Source: Teichococcus rhizosphaerae
GTDB lineage: Bacteria; Pseudomonadota; Alphaproteobacteria; Acetobacterales; Acetobacteraceae
Reading direction: 5' to 3'
NCBI RefSeq assembly: GCF_002631185.1
Contig: NZ_PDNU01000002.1
Span: 62,001-126,000, forward strand
Length of the DNA: 64,000 bases
Both the position numbers and the translations under genes were made by a program. Positions 30,592-38,156 of this stretch are shown here, in pieces. The notes beneath the pieces are model-generated. The model was given only the letters and a program-made list of their open reading frames with translations, did not search any database and was not told the origin of the DNA. Each line of letters starts with the position of its first letter. Positions within the stretch are counted from its first letter, which is position 1.

Positions 30592-31149
30592 ATGCCAGAG
30601 CCGAACTTCCAGCGCATCATCCCCGAGGGCGAGGACCGCGAGCGGCTCACCTGCGCCGAATGCGGCTTCATCGCCTATGAGAACCCGAAGATCGTCGTCG
30701 GCTCCGTGGTGAGCGAAGGGGTGGCGGGAGAGGGCCGGGTGCTGCTCTGCCGCCGCGCCATCCAGCCGCGCATGGACTTCTGGACCTTGCCGGCCGGCTA
30801 CATGGAATTGGGCGAGACGGTGGAGGACGGCGCCCGGCGCGAGGCCTGGGAGGAAGCCCAGGCCCGCATCGCGCCCGAGGGCGTGCTGGCGCTCTATTCC
30901 ATTCCCCGCATCGGCCAGGTGCAGGTGATCTTCCGCGCGAGCCTGGCGGAGCCGGGCTTCGCCGCCGGGCCGGAAAGCCTGGAGGTGAGGCTGTTCGCCT
31001 GGGAGGACATCCCCTGGGAGGAGCTGGCCTTTCCCACCGTGCACGCGGCGCTGCGGCGCTGGCACGCGATGCGCGGGCAGGCGCTGGGCGCGCCGGCGCT
31101 GGAAACGGCCGGCCGCTTCCCGGGCGCCGGCCTGCCGCAAGGGGTCTGA
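30592..31149 (+). CDS. NUDIX hydrolase with N-terminal CxxC
   Basis: This 185-residue hydrolase has the Nudix box GYMELGETVEDGARREAWEEAQA at about residues 66-88, with the metal-binding REXXEE (written REAWEE). The N terminus has LTCAECGFIAYENPKIVVGSVV, a CxxC knuckle followed by a strand, as in NudC-like and 'Zn-ribbon NUDIX' proteins, but only one Cys pair is visible, so a full zinc site is uncertain. The final Gly of the usual EExG is Gln-Ala here, a slight departure. It stands alone after truA and is convergent with the aldolase, with a strong hairpin between them. Confidence 0.86.
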   Translation: MPEPNFQRIIPEGEDRERLTCAECGFIAYENPKIVVGSVVSEGVAGEGRVLLCRRAIQPRMDFWTLPAGYMELGETVEDGARREAWEEAQARIAPEGVLALYSIPRIGQVQVIFRASLAEPGFAAGPESLEVRLFAWEDIPWEELAFPTVHAALRRWHAMRGQALGAPALETAGRFPGAGLPQGV

Positions 31150-31158
31150 GATCCGGCT

Positions 31159-31196
31159 GGGGAACGGGGCGGCGGGGGTGCCGCCGCCCCTTCCCC
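31159..31196. terminator. Bidirectional hairpin between NUDIX and aldolase genes
   Basis: GGGGAA-C-GGGGCGGCGG pairs with CCGCCGCCCC-TTCCCC around GGGTG, giving a 16-bp stem with one bulge that fills nearly all the space between two convergent genes. No long T-run is present. A role in ending both transcripts is likely from position. Confidence 0.6.
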
Positions 31197-31199
31197 GCT

Positions 31200-32303
31200 T
31201 CAGCCCGCCAGGGTGCGGCCGGCGGAGCCGAGATCGGCGAAGGCCTCGTCCAGCCGCTTGACGATGCCCTTCTCGCCCGCGCGCAGCCACTTGCGGGGGT
31301 CGTAGAGCTTCTTGGTCGGCTTGCCGTTCGACGGGTCGATCTGGTGCGTGAAGGCCACCGGGTTGGCCTGCACATAGGCGCCCACCGGCTCGGCGAAGGC
31401 GAACTGCGTGTCGGTGTCGATGTTCATCTTGAACACGCCATAGGAGACCGCCTCGGCGATCTTGTCCTTCTCGGAGCCGGAGCCGCCGTGGAAGACCAGG
31501 CTCATCGGCTTGTCGCCACCGCCGAAGCGGCCAGCGACCGCCTCCTGCGAGGCCTTCAGGATCTCGGGCCGCAGCTTGACGTTGCCGGGGGCATAGACGC
31601 CGTGGACGTTGCCGAAGGAGGCGGCGACGGTGACATGGCCGATGGGCGAGAGCTCCTCCCACGCCTTCAGCACGTCCTCGGGCTGGGTGTAGAGATGCGC
31701 GTTCTCGGCCGATTCCTCGACATCGTGGCCGATGCCGTCCTCCTCACCGCCGGTCACGCCCAGCTCAATCTCGAGGCTCATGCCGAGCTTGGCCATGCGC
31801 TCCAGCACCGGCTTGCACTCGGCGATGTTGGTCTCCAGCGGCTCGGCCGAGAGGTCGATCATGTGCGAGGAGAAGAGCGGCTTGCCCGTCCGCTTCATGA
31901 ACGCCTCGCCGTGGTCGATCATGCCGTTGACCCAGGGGAGCAGCGAACGGTCGGCGTGGTCGGTGTGCAGCACGACGCAGATGCCATAGGCGGCGGCCAC
32001 GGTGTGCACGTGCTGCGCGGCGGACACGGCGCCGAGCACGCGGGCGGCGGCGGCGTCCGGGCAGCCCTCGCCCGCGAAGAAGCGGGCACCGCCATTGGAG
32101 AGCTGGATGATGACGTCGGACTTGTTCTTCGCCGCCGCCTCCAGCACCGCGTTGATGCTGTTGGTGCCGACCACGTTCACCGCCGGCAGGGCGTAGCCGC
32201 CGGCGCGGCAGGCATCGAGCAGGGTCAGGTAGTCGGCGCCGGTGACCACGCCGGGGCGAAGCCGGGCGGGGGCCTTCTGGTCGGTGGGCAGCATGTCGTT
32301 CAT
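31200..32303 (-). CDS. fbaA: Fructose-bisphosphate aldolase, class II
   Basis: This zinc enzyme splits fructose 1,6-bisphosphate into dihydroxyacetone phosphate and glyceraldehyde 3-phosphate. The 367-residue length and motifs fit the E. coli FbaA (class IIA) type. They include YALPAVNVVGTNSINAVLEAA, the zinc-binding and catalytic VVLHTDHADRSLLPW, the Glu-rich SLEIELGVTGGEEDG, and the phosphate-binding VFHGGSGS and KMNIDTDTQ. I chose the ATG at 32303 (MNDMLPTDQ). It serves central metabolism and would take the product of fruK. A 10-bp inverted repeat lies 42-76 bases upstream. Confidence 0.96.
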   Translation of the reverse strand: MNDMLPTDQKAPARLRPGVVTGADYLTLLDACRAGGYALPAVNVVGTNSINAVLEAAAKNKSDVIIQLSNGGARFFAGEGCPDAAAARVLGAVSAAQHVHTVAAAYGICVVLHTDHADRSLLPWVNGMIDHGEAFMKRTGKPLFSSHMIDLSAEPLETNIAECKPVLERMAKLGMSLEIELGVTGGEEDGIGHDVEESAENAHLYTQPEDVLKAWEELSPIGHVTVAASFGNVHGVYAPGNVKLRPEILKASQEAVAGRFGGGDKPMSLVFHGGSGSEKDKIAEAVSYGVFKMNIDTDTQFAFAEPVGAYVQANPVAFTHQIDPSNGKPTKKLYDPRKWLRAGEKGIVKRLDEAFADLGSAGRTLAG

Positions 32304-32344
32304 CTCGAAGCTCCGGCTGTCTCGCGCGCACTCGGTCATGGCAA

Positions 32345-32379
32345 GGAAAGGCCGCCTCTCCGGGAGGGACGGCCTTTCC
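32345..32379. promoter_or_regulatory. Inverted repeat in the aldolase upstream region
   Basis: GGAAAGGCCG and CGGCCTTTCC are exact 10-bp arms, with a second inner stem CCTC/GAGG in the 15-base loop. It sits 42 bases before the fbaA start. It could be an mRNA leader hairpin, attenuator or operator; the sequence does not decide. Confidence 0.5.
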
Positions 32380-32478
32380 GATAGATTGGCGATGCCATAG
32401 GGCAGAGTTGTGGCGCTCGCCAAGCGCAAGCTCAACACACGCTTCGATCAGCCGGGCGCGACAGGCGCCGGGTGCGGC

Positions 32479-32970
32479 TCAGGCGGCAGCCAGGTGGAGC
32501 GCGACCTGGCGCTTCGAGGGGCGGGAGGCGGCCTTTGCCGGCACGGGCGCCGGCACGGGCGCGAGCGCCATGCCCGAGAGCGCCTCCAGCAGGCGGCCCC
32601 GCGCCTGTTCCGCCGCGGGGGTGAGGCTGCCCGCGCCCCCCTCGGCCGTGAGTCGGAGCCGGTGCCCGTCCAGCACCTTCCGCACCAGCTCGGCCACCGG
32701 GCCTTCCGCCAGCGCGCCGGCCAGGCGCGGGAGGGCGATGCCGCGCGGCAGCATGCAGCGGATCACCAGCCCCTGACGGACGAGAGGCGGCACATCCCCT
32801 TCCTGGCCGAGCGGCGCCTCGATCTCCACCGTGACGCCGTGCAGGGCACCGATCTTGAGGAAGGCGGCGCTGGCCATCCTGCGCACCGGACCAAGCTCGG
32901 AGACGCCGTCGAGCATGTCCTGGTCGATGCCGGCGAGGGCGTCCGAGAAATCGGCGGGGGTGCTTTGCAT
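32479..32970 (-). CDS. Protein of unknown function
   Basis: This 163-residue soluble protein has no motif I recognise. The N terminus is acidic (DFSDALAGIDQDMLDGVSELG), the middle has alternating hydrophobic strands (VTVEIEAPLG, LVIRCMLPRG), and the C terminus is an Ala/Pro segment (PVPAPVPAKAASRPSKR). There is no signal peptide or membrane span. The start codon ATG at 32970 has a plausible AT-rich upstream region shared with the divergent RTX gene, including a 6-bp inverted repeat. The base composition and codon use look like its neighbours. It may be a lineage-specific gene. Confidence 0.6.
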   Translation of the reverse strand: MQSTPADFSDALAGIDQDMLDGVSELGPVRRMASAAFLKIGALHGVTVEIEAPLGQEGDVPPLVRQGLVIRCMLPRGIALPRLAGALAEGPVAELVRKVLDGHRLRLTAEGGAGSLTPAAEQARGRLLEALSGMALAPVPAPVPAKAASRPSKRQVALHLAAA

Positions 32971-32990
32971 CCGAGCGCTCCGTCCAGTTT

Positions 32991-33008
32991 AATCACTTTT
33001 TCGTGATT
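32991..33008. promoter_or_regulatory. Inverted repeat AATCAC-N6-GTGATT in a divergent promoter region
   Basis: This 6-bp exact dyad lies in the only AT-rich stretch of the 189-base region between the unknown gene (starting at 32970) and the RTX gene (starting at 33160). It is a candidate operator for one or both genes. Confidence 0.35.
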
Positions 33009-33159
33009 GATACCGTAGCAGAAAATACGGGTCGCGCAACGTCCGATTTGGCGGCGCGCCCTCCCACGACTTCGGAGGCAGGCTGAAACTTGGCCGGGAC
33101 AAGCCGCGCTGTCCGTGTTATCGAAAAGAAACAAGACGTAGCGGCCCAGGAACCCACCG

Positions 33160-34545
33160 ATGGTCCAGATCACAGCCGGAAATCAGGCCAGCCTCGACTT
33201 CCGGCTTTTCAACGCTGGCGCATGGAACAACCTGACCTTCATCGACCGGCAGGCCGGCTATGCCAGGGCAGACCGCAGATTTACTGGCGATTACTCCTAT
33301 GCCCTGGAACTGTTCGGCAGCGACTTCCGCTACGATGCCTATGGCGTTCCGGCCTCGGGGGCCGTGTCCGGCTTCCAGGAAAGCCTGGCTGGCGTCCCCA
33401 CCCTTCGGGTCGAGGGCCTGGCCATGCCCGTGGCCCAGCTGCTCGGCGGCACCTGGCACGGGCTGAGCGATTCGGCCCGGTCCGTCCTCCTGGCGGGCGG
33501 TGACGTCCTGACCGGCTCGCCGTTGAACGACCATGTGAAGACCTATGCGGGGAACGACACGATCCGGCTCGGCGCGGGCGACGACACCGCCCTGCCCGGC
33601 CCAGGCGACGATGCCGTGGATGGCGGCCCCGGCTTCGATACCGTGGTGCTGAGCGGGCAAGCCGCCGATTACCGGCTGGTGGAATGGAGCGGCGCCCTGG
33701 CCGTCATTCCGCTGACCGCTGCCGCGCTGGCGCTCGAGGGCAATGACCGGCTGATCAGCGTGGAGCGCCTCCAGTTCGCCAGCGGCGAGACGCGCGCCGC
33801 CATCGGCGAGGGCTTCGCGCCGCTGCGCTACATCGCGGCGAGCCCGGACCTGATCCAGGCCCTCGGCGCCAATCCGGCCGCGGGCTTCGAGCACTACCTC
33901 CATTTCGGCGCGCGGGAGGGCCGGCCCCTGGCCTTCCGTGGCGCGGAATACCTGGCCTCCTATGGCGACCTGCAGCTGAGTTTCGGCCTCGACGTGGAGG
34001 CCGCAACCGCCCACTACATCCGCCACGGCTTCATCGAGAAACGCGCGATCACCTTCGACGCGCTCGAATACACCGCTTCCTACACGGACCTGATGAACGC
34101 CCTGGGCACCGACCGCGAGGCCGGCGCGCTGCACCGCATGGCCCATGGCTGGGCCGAGGGGCGTGTCACGCGCTTCGAGAGCCTCGAATACACCGCCTCC
34201 TACACGGACCTCATCCTCGCCTTCGGCGGCAACCAGGACCGGGCGGCGGCGCACTACATCACGACGGGCCGGCATGAGGGGCGCGCGGTGCTGTTCGACG
34301 CGCTGGACTACATCGCCTCCCATGGCGACCTGATCGCGGCCTTCGGCGCGAACCGCGAGGCCGGCGCCCTGCATTACCTCCAGCACGGGCGGTTCGAGGG
34401 CCGCAAGGCCAGCTTCGATGCCGTGCAATACCTCATCAACTACCCGGACCTGCAGGCGGCCTTCGGCACGGACCAGGACGCGGCGGCCCGGCACTACATC
34501 CTGGACGGCTTCCGCGAGGGCCGCACGGACGATGTGTTCGGCTGA
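33160..34545 (+). CDS. Secreted RTX-type protein with six 40-residue repeats
   Basis: This 461-residue protein has no N-terminal signal peptide, as expected for type I secretion substrates. Residues ~120-165 hold RTX-like calcium-binding repeats (AGNDTIRLGAGDD, GPGDDAVDGGPGFDTVVLSG). Residues 220-459 are six tandem repeats of exactly 40 residues. Their consensus is a-x-YxASxxDLxxAFGxnxxAaxxHYixxGxxEGRxxxFd; the Tyr falls at 224, 264, 304, 344, 384 and 424. Such modules are found in secreted calcium-binding proteins of Acetobacteraceae and relatives, but their ligand is not known to me. The type I exporter genes near 60-64 kb could export it. The repeat region is in-frame and uninterrupted. 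Confidence 0.82.
   Translation: MVQITAGNQASLDFRLFNAGAWNNLTFIDRQAGYARADRRFTGDYSYALELFGSDFRYDAYGVPASGAVSGFQESLAGVPTLRVEGLAMPVAQLLGGTWHGLSDSARSVLLAGGDVLTGSPLNDHVKTYAGNDTIRLGAGDDTALPGPGDDAVDGGPGFDTVVLSGQAADYRLVEWSGALAVIPLTAAALALEGNDRLISVERLQFASGETRAAIGEGFAPLRYIAASPDLIQALGANPAAGFEHYLHFGAREGRPLAFRGAEYLASYGDLQLSFGLDVEAATAHYIRHGFIEKRAITFDALEYTASYTDLMNALGTDREAGALHRMAHGWAEGRVTRFESLEYTASYTDLILAFGGNQDRAAAHYITTGRHEGRAVLFDALDYIASHGDLIAAFGANREAGALHYLQHGRFEGRKASFDAVQYLINYPDLQAAFGTDQDAAARHYILDGFREGRTDDVFG
33817..34536 (+). repeat. Six in-frame 120-bp tandem repeats in the RTX gene
   Basis: The six units have identical length at DNA level (120 bases), seen from TAC codons at 33829, 33949, 34069, 34189, 34309 and 34429. 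The sequences have diverged, with GAATACACCGC(T/C)TCCTACACGGACCT kept best between units 3 and 4. The strict length with diverged sequence suggests structural selection on a 40-residue fold. Confidence 0.85.
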
Positions 34546-34596
34546 GCGCCGGCCTGGCGGGCCTCGGACAGCCCCCTTTCCCGCACAGGAGCCGGC

Positions 34597-35181
34597 ATGG
34601 CCATTCTGAAGATCGCCCGCATGGGCCACCCCGTCCTGCTGGAGCGGTGCCAGCCCGTGCCGGACCCTGGCGCGCCGGAGATCCGGCGGCTGGTGCGGGA
34701 CATGATCGAGACGATGGAGGACGCGCCGGGCGCCGGCCTCGCCGCGCCGCAGGTGCATGTCCCGCTGCGGCTCTTCGTCTTCCGCGTGCTGCCCGAACGC
34801 TCCACCGGCGCGCCGGACGACGTGGCGGTCGGCAACACCGTGCTCATCAACCCGGTGGTCGAGCCGCTGGGCGAGGAGAAGCATCTGCGCTGGGAGGGAT
34901 GCCTTTCCATCCCCGGGCTGCGCGCCGCCGTGCCGCGCCACCGGCGGGTCCGCTACACCGGACAGGACTGCGATGGCCGTACCGTCTCGGCCGAGGTGGG
35001 CGGCTTCCATGCCGGCGTCGTGCAGCATGAGAACGACCATCTCGACGGCATCCTCTACCCCATGCGGATGCGCGACTTCCGCCTGATGGGGTTCAACGAG
35101 GAGATCGCCCGCTTCCAGGCGGCCCCGGCTCAAGCACAGGGCTCCGGCCGGACTGAGGCAGGCACCGGAGCCCGAGGCTGA
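34597..35181 (+). CDS. Peptide deformylase-like protein (second copy)
   Basis: This 194-residue protein has the three deformylase motifs in variant form: GAGLAAPQV near residue 46, EGCLSIPG near 105, and QHENDHLDG near 148. In the last, Ile of the usual QHEID is Asn. The metal-binding Cys, two His and the catalytic Glu are kept, so it should be active. An acidic insert (ERSTGAPDDVAVG) lies before the second motif and the tail is low-complexity. It is separate from fmt, unlike the copy at 28290. Second deformylases sometimes serve special substrates or give resistance to deformylase inhibitors; neither is shown here. It is convergent with phyR. Confidence 0.9.
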   Translation: MAILKIARMGHPVLLERCQPVPDPGAPEIRRLVRDMIETMEDAPGAGLAAPQVHVPLRLFVFRVLPERSTGAPDDVAVGNTVLINPVVEPLGEEKHLRWEGCLSIPGLRAAVPRHRRVRYTGQDCDGRTVSAEVGGFHAGVVQHENDHLDGILYPMRMRDFRLMGFNEEIARFQAAPAQAQGSGRTEAGTGARG

Positions 35182-35198
35182 TCTCAGGCGCTTGGGGG

Positions 35199-36035
35199 TC
35201 AGGCGCTGGGGGTCAGGCGGCGCTCGCGCCCGGCGGCCAGGGCATCGCACACCGTCATGGCGAGGTGCCGGGCGCAGAAGGGCTTGCGCACCACGAAGGC
35301 GGGGCCCGGGCGCCCTGCCGGCAGGACCGGCTCCTCGCAGGCCGTCACGAACACGACGGGCGCCGCATCCGCCCCGCCGAGATGGCGCAGCACCGCGGGG
35401 CTGGAGTCCGCGGCCAGCCGCAGATCGGACAGGATCAGGTCCGGCCGCCCATCCTCCAGCAGCATCTCCGCTTCCCGTGCCGAGGCGGCGATACCCAGCA
35501 CGCGGTGGCCGAGATCGTGCATCATCATGGACATGTCGAGCGCGGTCAGCATCTCGTCCTCGATGATCAGGATATCGGCCGGACCGGGCGGGGCGGTGAT
35601 GGCCCAGGCCTCGGCGAGCAGGCCGCGCACCATGTCCGGGCCGGTCCGCAGGATCTGGGCGATCCGGAGCGGGGTGAAGCCCTCCAGATGGCACAGCAAC
35701 AGGGCGTGGCGCTGCGGCCCCGTCAGCCGCCGCAGCCGGCGGCGCAGCCAGAGCCGGACCAGAGCATGCGCCTGCGCATGCGGCTCCTGCGGCCAGGGGC
35801 CCGGCATGTCTCCGAACGCGGAAGGCAGCCCTTCCGGCAGCGTGGAAAGCCGGTCCTGCACCGCGCGGTAAAGGCGGAGGCGCCCTGGCAGGCGCCTGCT
35901 GGAAGGCTTGCCGAGCAGGTCGCGCAGCGCAGCCTCCACCACGCGGTCGCCGAGCACGCGGGAGGCGGTGGCGGCCGCCGCATAGCGGCGGAGCGAACGG
36001 AGGATGGGCAGGAGGGTGGCGGGATCGGAGCTCAT
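35199..36035 (-). CDS. phyR: General stress response regulator PhyR (sigma-like plus receiver)
   Basis: PhyR is the anti-anti-sigma factor of the alphaproteobacterial general stress response. The 278 residues have a sigma-factor-like N-terminal part (residues ~5-145, with a sigma-4-like helix pair around LTGPQRHALLLCHLEGFTPLRIAQIL) and a C-terminal receiver (~153-270). The receiver has acidic residues E159-D160, phospho-accepting D204 in LILSDLRL, T231 and K251 in VVRKPF, so it is complete. On phosphorylation the sigma-like domain is expected to sequester NepR, whose gene is divergent 134 bases away. The start ATG at 36035 has GGGAGGTC upstream. EcfG itself is not encoded next to the pair. 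Confidence 0.92.
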   Translation of the reverse strand: MSSDPATLLPILRSLRRYAAAATASRVLGDRVVEAALRDLLGKPSSRRLPGRLRLYRAVQDRLSTLPEGLPSAFGDMPGPWPQEPHAQAHALVRLWLRRRLRRLTGPQRHALLLCHLEGFTPLRIAQILRTGPDMVRGLLAEAWAITAPPGPADILIIEDEMLTALDMSMMMHDLGHRVLGIAASAREAEMLLEDGRPDLILSDLRLAADSSPAVLRHLGGADAAPVVFVTACEEPVLPAGRPGPAFVVRKPFCARHLAMTVCDALAAGRERRLTPSA

Positions 36036-36169
36036 CGTCGCATGACCTCCCGGAAGCGCCTCCCTCTGGCCGGACCGCCTGCGGCCCAGGCCGGCGCCTG
36101 TGAATTCTTGTCAGGGGAAACCGAGGGTTACAACTTCCCTGTCGAAATGCACAGGTCTCTGCCGATAGG

Positions 36170-36424
36170 ATGGCACACCACTTCGTGAGACAGAGAGACT
36201 GCCGCGTGGCCAAACCCGCTTCCGTGTCATCGCCCGCCCAGGAAGACCAGGCGGCTGCGACCCCCGAGGACGAGGTTGCGGGCGGTACGGCCCCTGCCTC
36301 CGGCACCACGCGGCGCGAGTGGCTCGACGAGCGCATCCGCGAGGAATACCAAGAGGTGGCCGAGGAGCCTCTGCCGCCACGGCTTCTCGCCCTGTTGCGC
36401 AGGCTGCGCCCCACCACCCACTGA
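36170..36424 (+). CDS. nepR: NepR family anti-sigma factor
   Basis: NepR holds the sigma factor EcfG inactive until phosphorylated PhyR removes it. The protein is 84 residues from the ATG at 36170, or 72 from the GTG at 36206 (MAKPASVSS). The conserved C-terminal helices read EEYQEVAEEPLPPRLLALLRRLR, matching the NepR core with its EPLPPR turn between two helices. The N-terminal half is disordered and Ala/Glu-rich, as usual. It is divergent from phyR, the classical arrangement. In many genomes ecfG follows nepR directly; here it is followed by about 400 bases without a supported gene. Confidence 0.88.
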   Translation: MAHHFVRQRDCRVAKPASVSSPAQEDQAAATPEDEVAGGTAPASGTTRREWLDERIREEYQEVAEEPLPPRLLALLRRLRPTTH

Positions 36425-36835
36425 AGCCGGACCGCCGAGCCCGCGGAGCACCGCACGCGCCGCCCCCGGCGAGTGGACGGCGCAGAGGGGAAGCGCCAGC
36501 ACCACGCTTTCGAGGCTTCGGACCCTTCAGGGCAGCATCCGGCCTTCTTCGCGTATGCGGCGGCTCTCAATATTGTTGCACGACATCAATATTGTGTCCT
36601 ACCACCTGGCCTGGAGAACAGGGATTAAGAACTGGCACATTCCAGGCGAAGACGTATCGTTCAGCCAAGGCTCATCAACTCAAAGTTGATAAAGGCTGAG
36701 ACCGGTCGGGTTCTCGCCAAAATGTTAAGTCCGAGCTCCACAGTTTCTCCTGAGGAATGTTAACTTCCGTCCTTGTGCGCGCATTACGGGTAAAGCTAGA
36801 TACCCTTCTATTGAGGGTGGTCATTCTCCTTGGGG
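36425..36835. other. AT-rich intergenic region with repeats, no supported gene
   Basis: This 411-base stretch lies between nepR and the GH8 gene. Its right three quarters are clearly AT-richer than the rest of the window. It holds two copies of TCAATATTGT (each with the palindrome CAATATTG) 19 bases apart at 36567 and 36586. A 7-bp dyad ATCAACT-CAA-AGTTGAT lies at 36674-36690, flanked by AAGGCT on both sides. AATGTTAA occurs at 36721 and 36756. No protein-like frame was seen. It looks like a regulatory region or a small RNA locus. Confidence 0.55.
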
Positions 36836-37930
36836 ATGATGGGGCTTCCGGCCATGCCAGACGACGTGGGACGGCGAAAATGGATCACGCTTTGCGCCGG
36901 CCTGTTCGTTGCCACGCCCCGCTCTCCGGAGCGGATCGAGTTCCGCTCCGCGCTTAACCTGCCCGGCCGGCAGGAATGGGAGGACTTCAAGGCGAAGTAC
37001 CTCCTGCCGGACGGCCGCATCATCGATACCGGCAACAACAATGCCTCGCACTCGGAGGGCCAGGGCTGGGCGTTGCTGATGGCCGAAGCCTATGGCGACC
37101 AGGCCACCTTCAACCGGGTGTTCGCCTGGACCCACCGCAACCTCCGCCGCCCTCATGATTCGCTCCACGCCTGGAGCTGGCGCCCCAACAGGCCGCAGCC
37201 GGTGGAGGACAGCAACAACGCCACCGATGGCGACCTGTTCATCGCCTGGGCGCTCGAGAGGGCCGCCCGGCGGTGGCACCGCCCGGAACTCTCGGGGCGG
37301 GCCGCCGCCATCGCGCGGGACCTGCACGAGAACTGCGTCCGGGAGGTGCGGGGGCGGACCGTGCTGCTGCCGGCCGCCTTCGGCTTCGAGCACCCCAGCT
37401 ACACCGTCATCAATCCGTCCTACTATGTGTTCCCCGCGCTCGACGCGATGGCGCGGCTGATGCCGAATGACCGGTGGCGCGAGCTTCGCCAGGACGGCCT
37501 CTCCCTGCTGCGGCAAACCGGCTTCGGTGCCTGGAACCTGCCGGCGGACTGGATCCGCCTGTCGCACCTTTCGGACGAGCCGCCCCTGCCCGCTCCCGGT
37601 TGGCCTGCCCGCTTTTCCTACGACGCCATTCGCATCCCGCTCTACCTCGCCTGGGCGGGTCTGTCTGCCGAGCCGGCCGCGCGCGCCGCGGCGCGGTTCT
37701 GGAGCGCCTCCCACCCTTCCGGCTACACCCCCGCCTGGGCCGAGTTCGCCCAGGACCATGTGGCGCCCTACGCGGCCGATAGCGGCATGGATTCCATCGC
37801 GCGGCTGGTGCTCGATCCCGAGGCAAAGGTTTCGGACCTGCCCCGCGTTCATGCCGCGCCCCATTACTACGCCGCCGCGCTGACCCTTCTCGCGCGCCTG
37901 GCCGCTTTCGAGCGATCTGCCCTCACCTGA
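36836..37930 (+). CDS. Glycoside hydrolase family 8 (endoglucanase/BcsZ-like)
   Basis: GH8 enzymes cut beta-1,4 glucans, including cellulose, and in bacteria often accompany cellulose synthesis. The ~364-residue protein has the catalytic acid Glu in NASHSEGQGWALLMA (E74) and the second key acid in SNNATDGDLFIAWAL (D131), in the spacing usual for the family. A basic-hydrophobic N terminus (GRRKWITLCAGLFVA, residues ~12-26) is probably an export signal, twin-arginine-like. Starts at 36836 or 36854 are both possible. No cellulose synthase genes adjoin it: its neighbours are nepR and a response regulator, so its substrate is uncertain. A long AT-rich regulatory region precedes it. Confidence 0.88.
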   Translation: MMGLPAMPDDVGRRKWITLCAGLFVATPRSPERIEFRSALNLPGRQEWEDFKAKYLLPDGRIIDTGNNNASHSEGQGWALLMAEAYGDQATFNRVFAWTHRNLRRPHDSLHAWSWRPNRPQPVEDSNNATDGDLFIAWALERAARRWHRPELSGRAAAIARDLHENCVREVRGRTVLLPAAFGFEHPSYTVINPSYYVFPALDAMARLMPNDRWRELRQDGLSLLRQTGFGAWNLPADWIRLSHLSDEPPLPAPGWPARFSYDAIRIPLYLAWAGLSAEPAARAAARFWSASHPSGYTPAWAEFAQDHVAPYAADSGMDSIARLVLDPEAKVSDLPRVHAAPHYYAAALTLLARLAAFERSALT

Positions 37931-38156
37931 CGCGCGGCGCCGATACGCCACGGGCATTGCCGCGACCCGGCTGACCCATGGCCATGGCAGTGGCGCCGGC
38001 CGGCTTCCCATCAACGCCCTGGAAAAGCGCCAATCCTCATCCGGTCAAGGAAGAGGGTTTCCATTCTCGCGCAGATTTGTGATACCTCATCTATCTGTTA
38101 GAGAAAAACTCACATTGTGGTAGATTCCTAGGCTCGCTCTGCTATCATTGCGAGCA

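Noticed and set aside
36674-36690. Intrinsic terminator for nepR
   Set aside because: The dyad ATCAACT/AGTTGAT is AT-rich, has a 3-base loop and no T-run, and lies 250 bases past nepR. An operator or RNA fold is more likely.
36425-36835. An EcfG sigma factor gene expected after nepR
   Set aside because: No frame of adequate length shows sigma-2 or sigma-4 features. The only short frames here are Arg/Pro-rich shadows.
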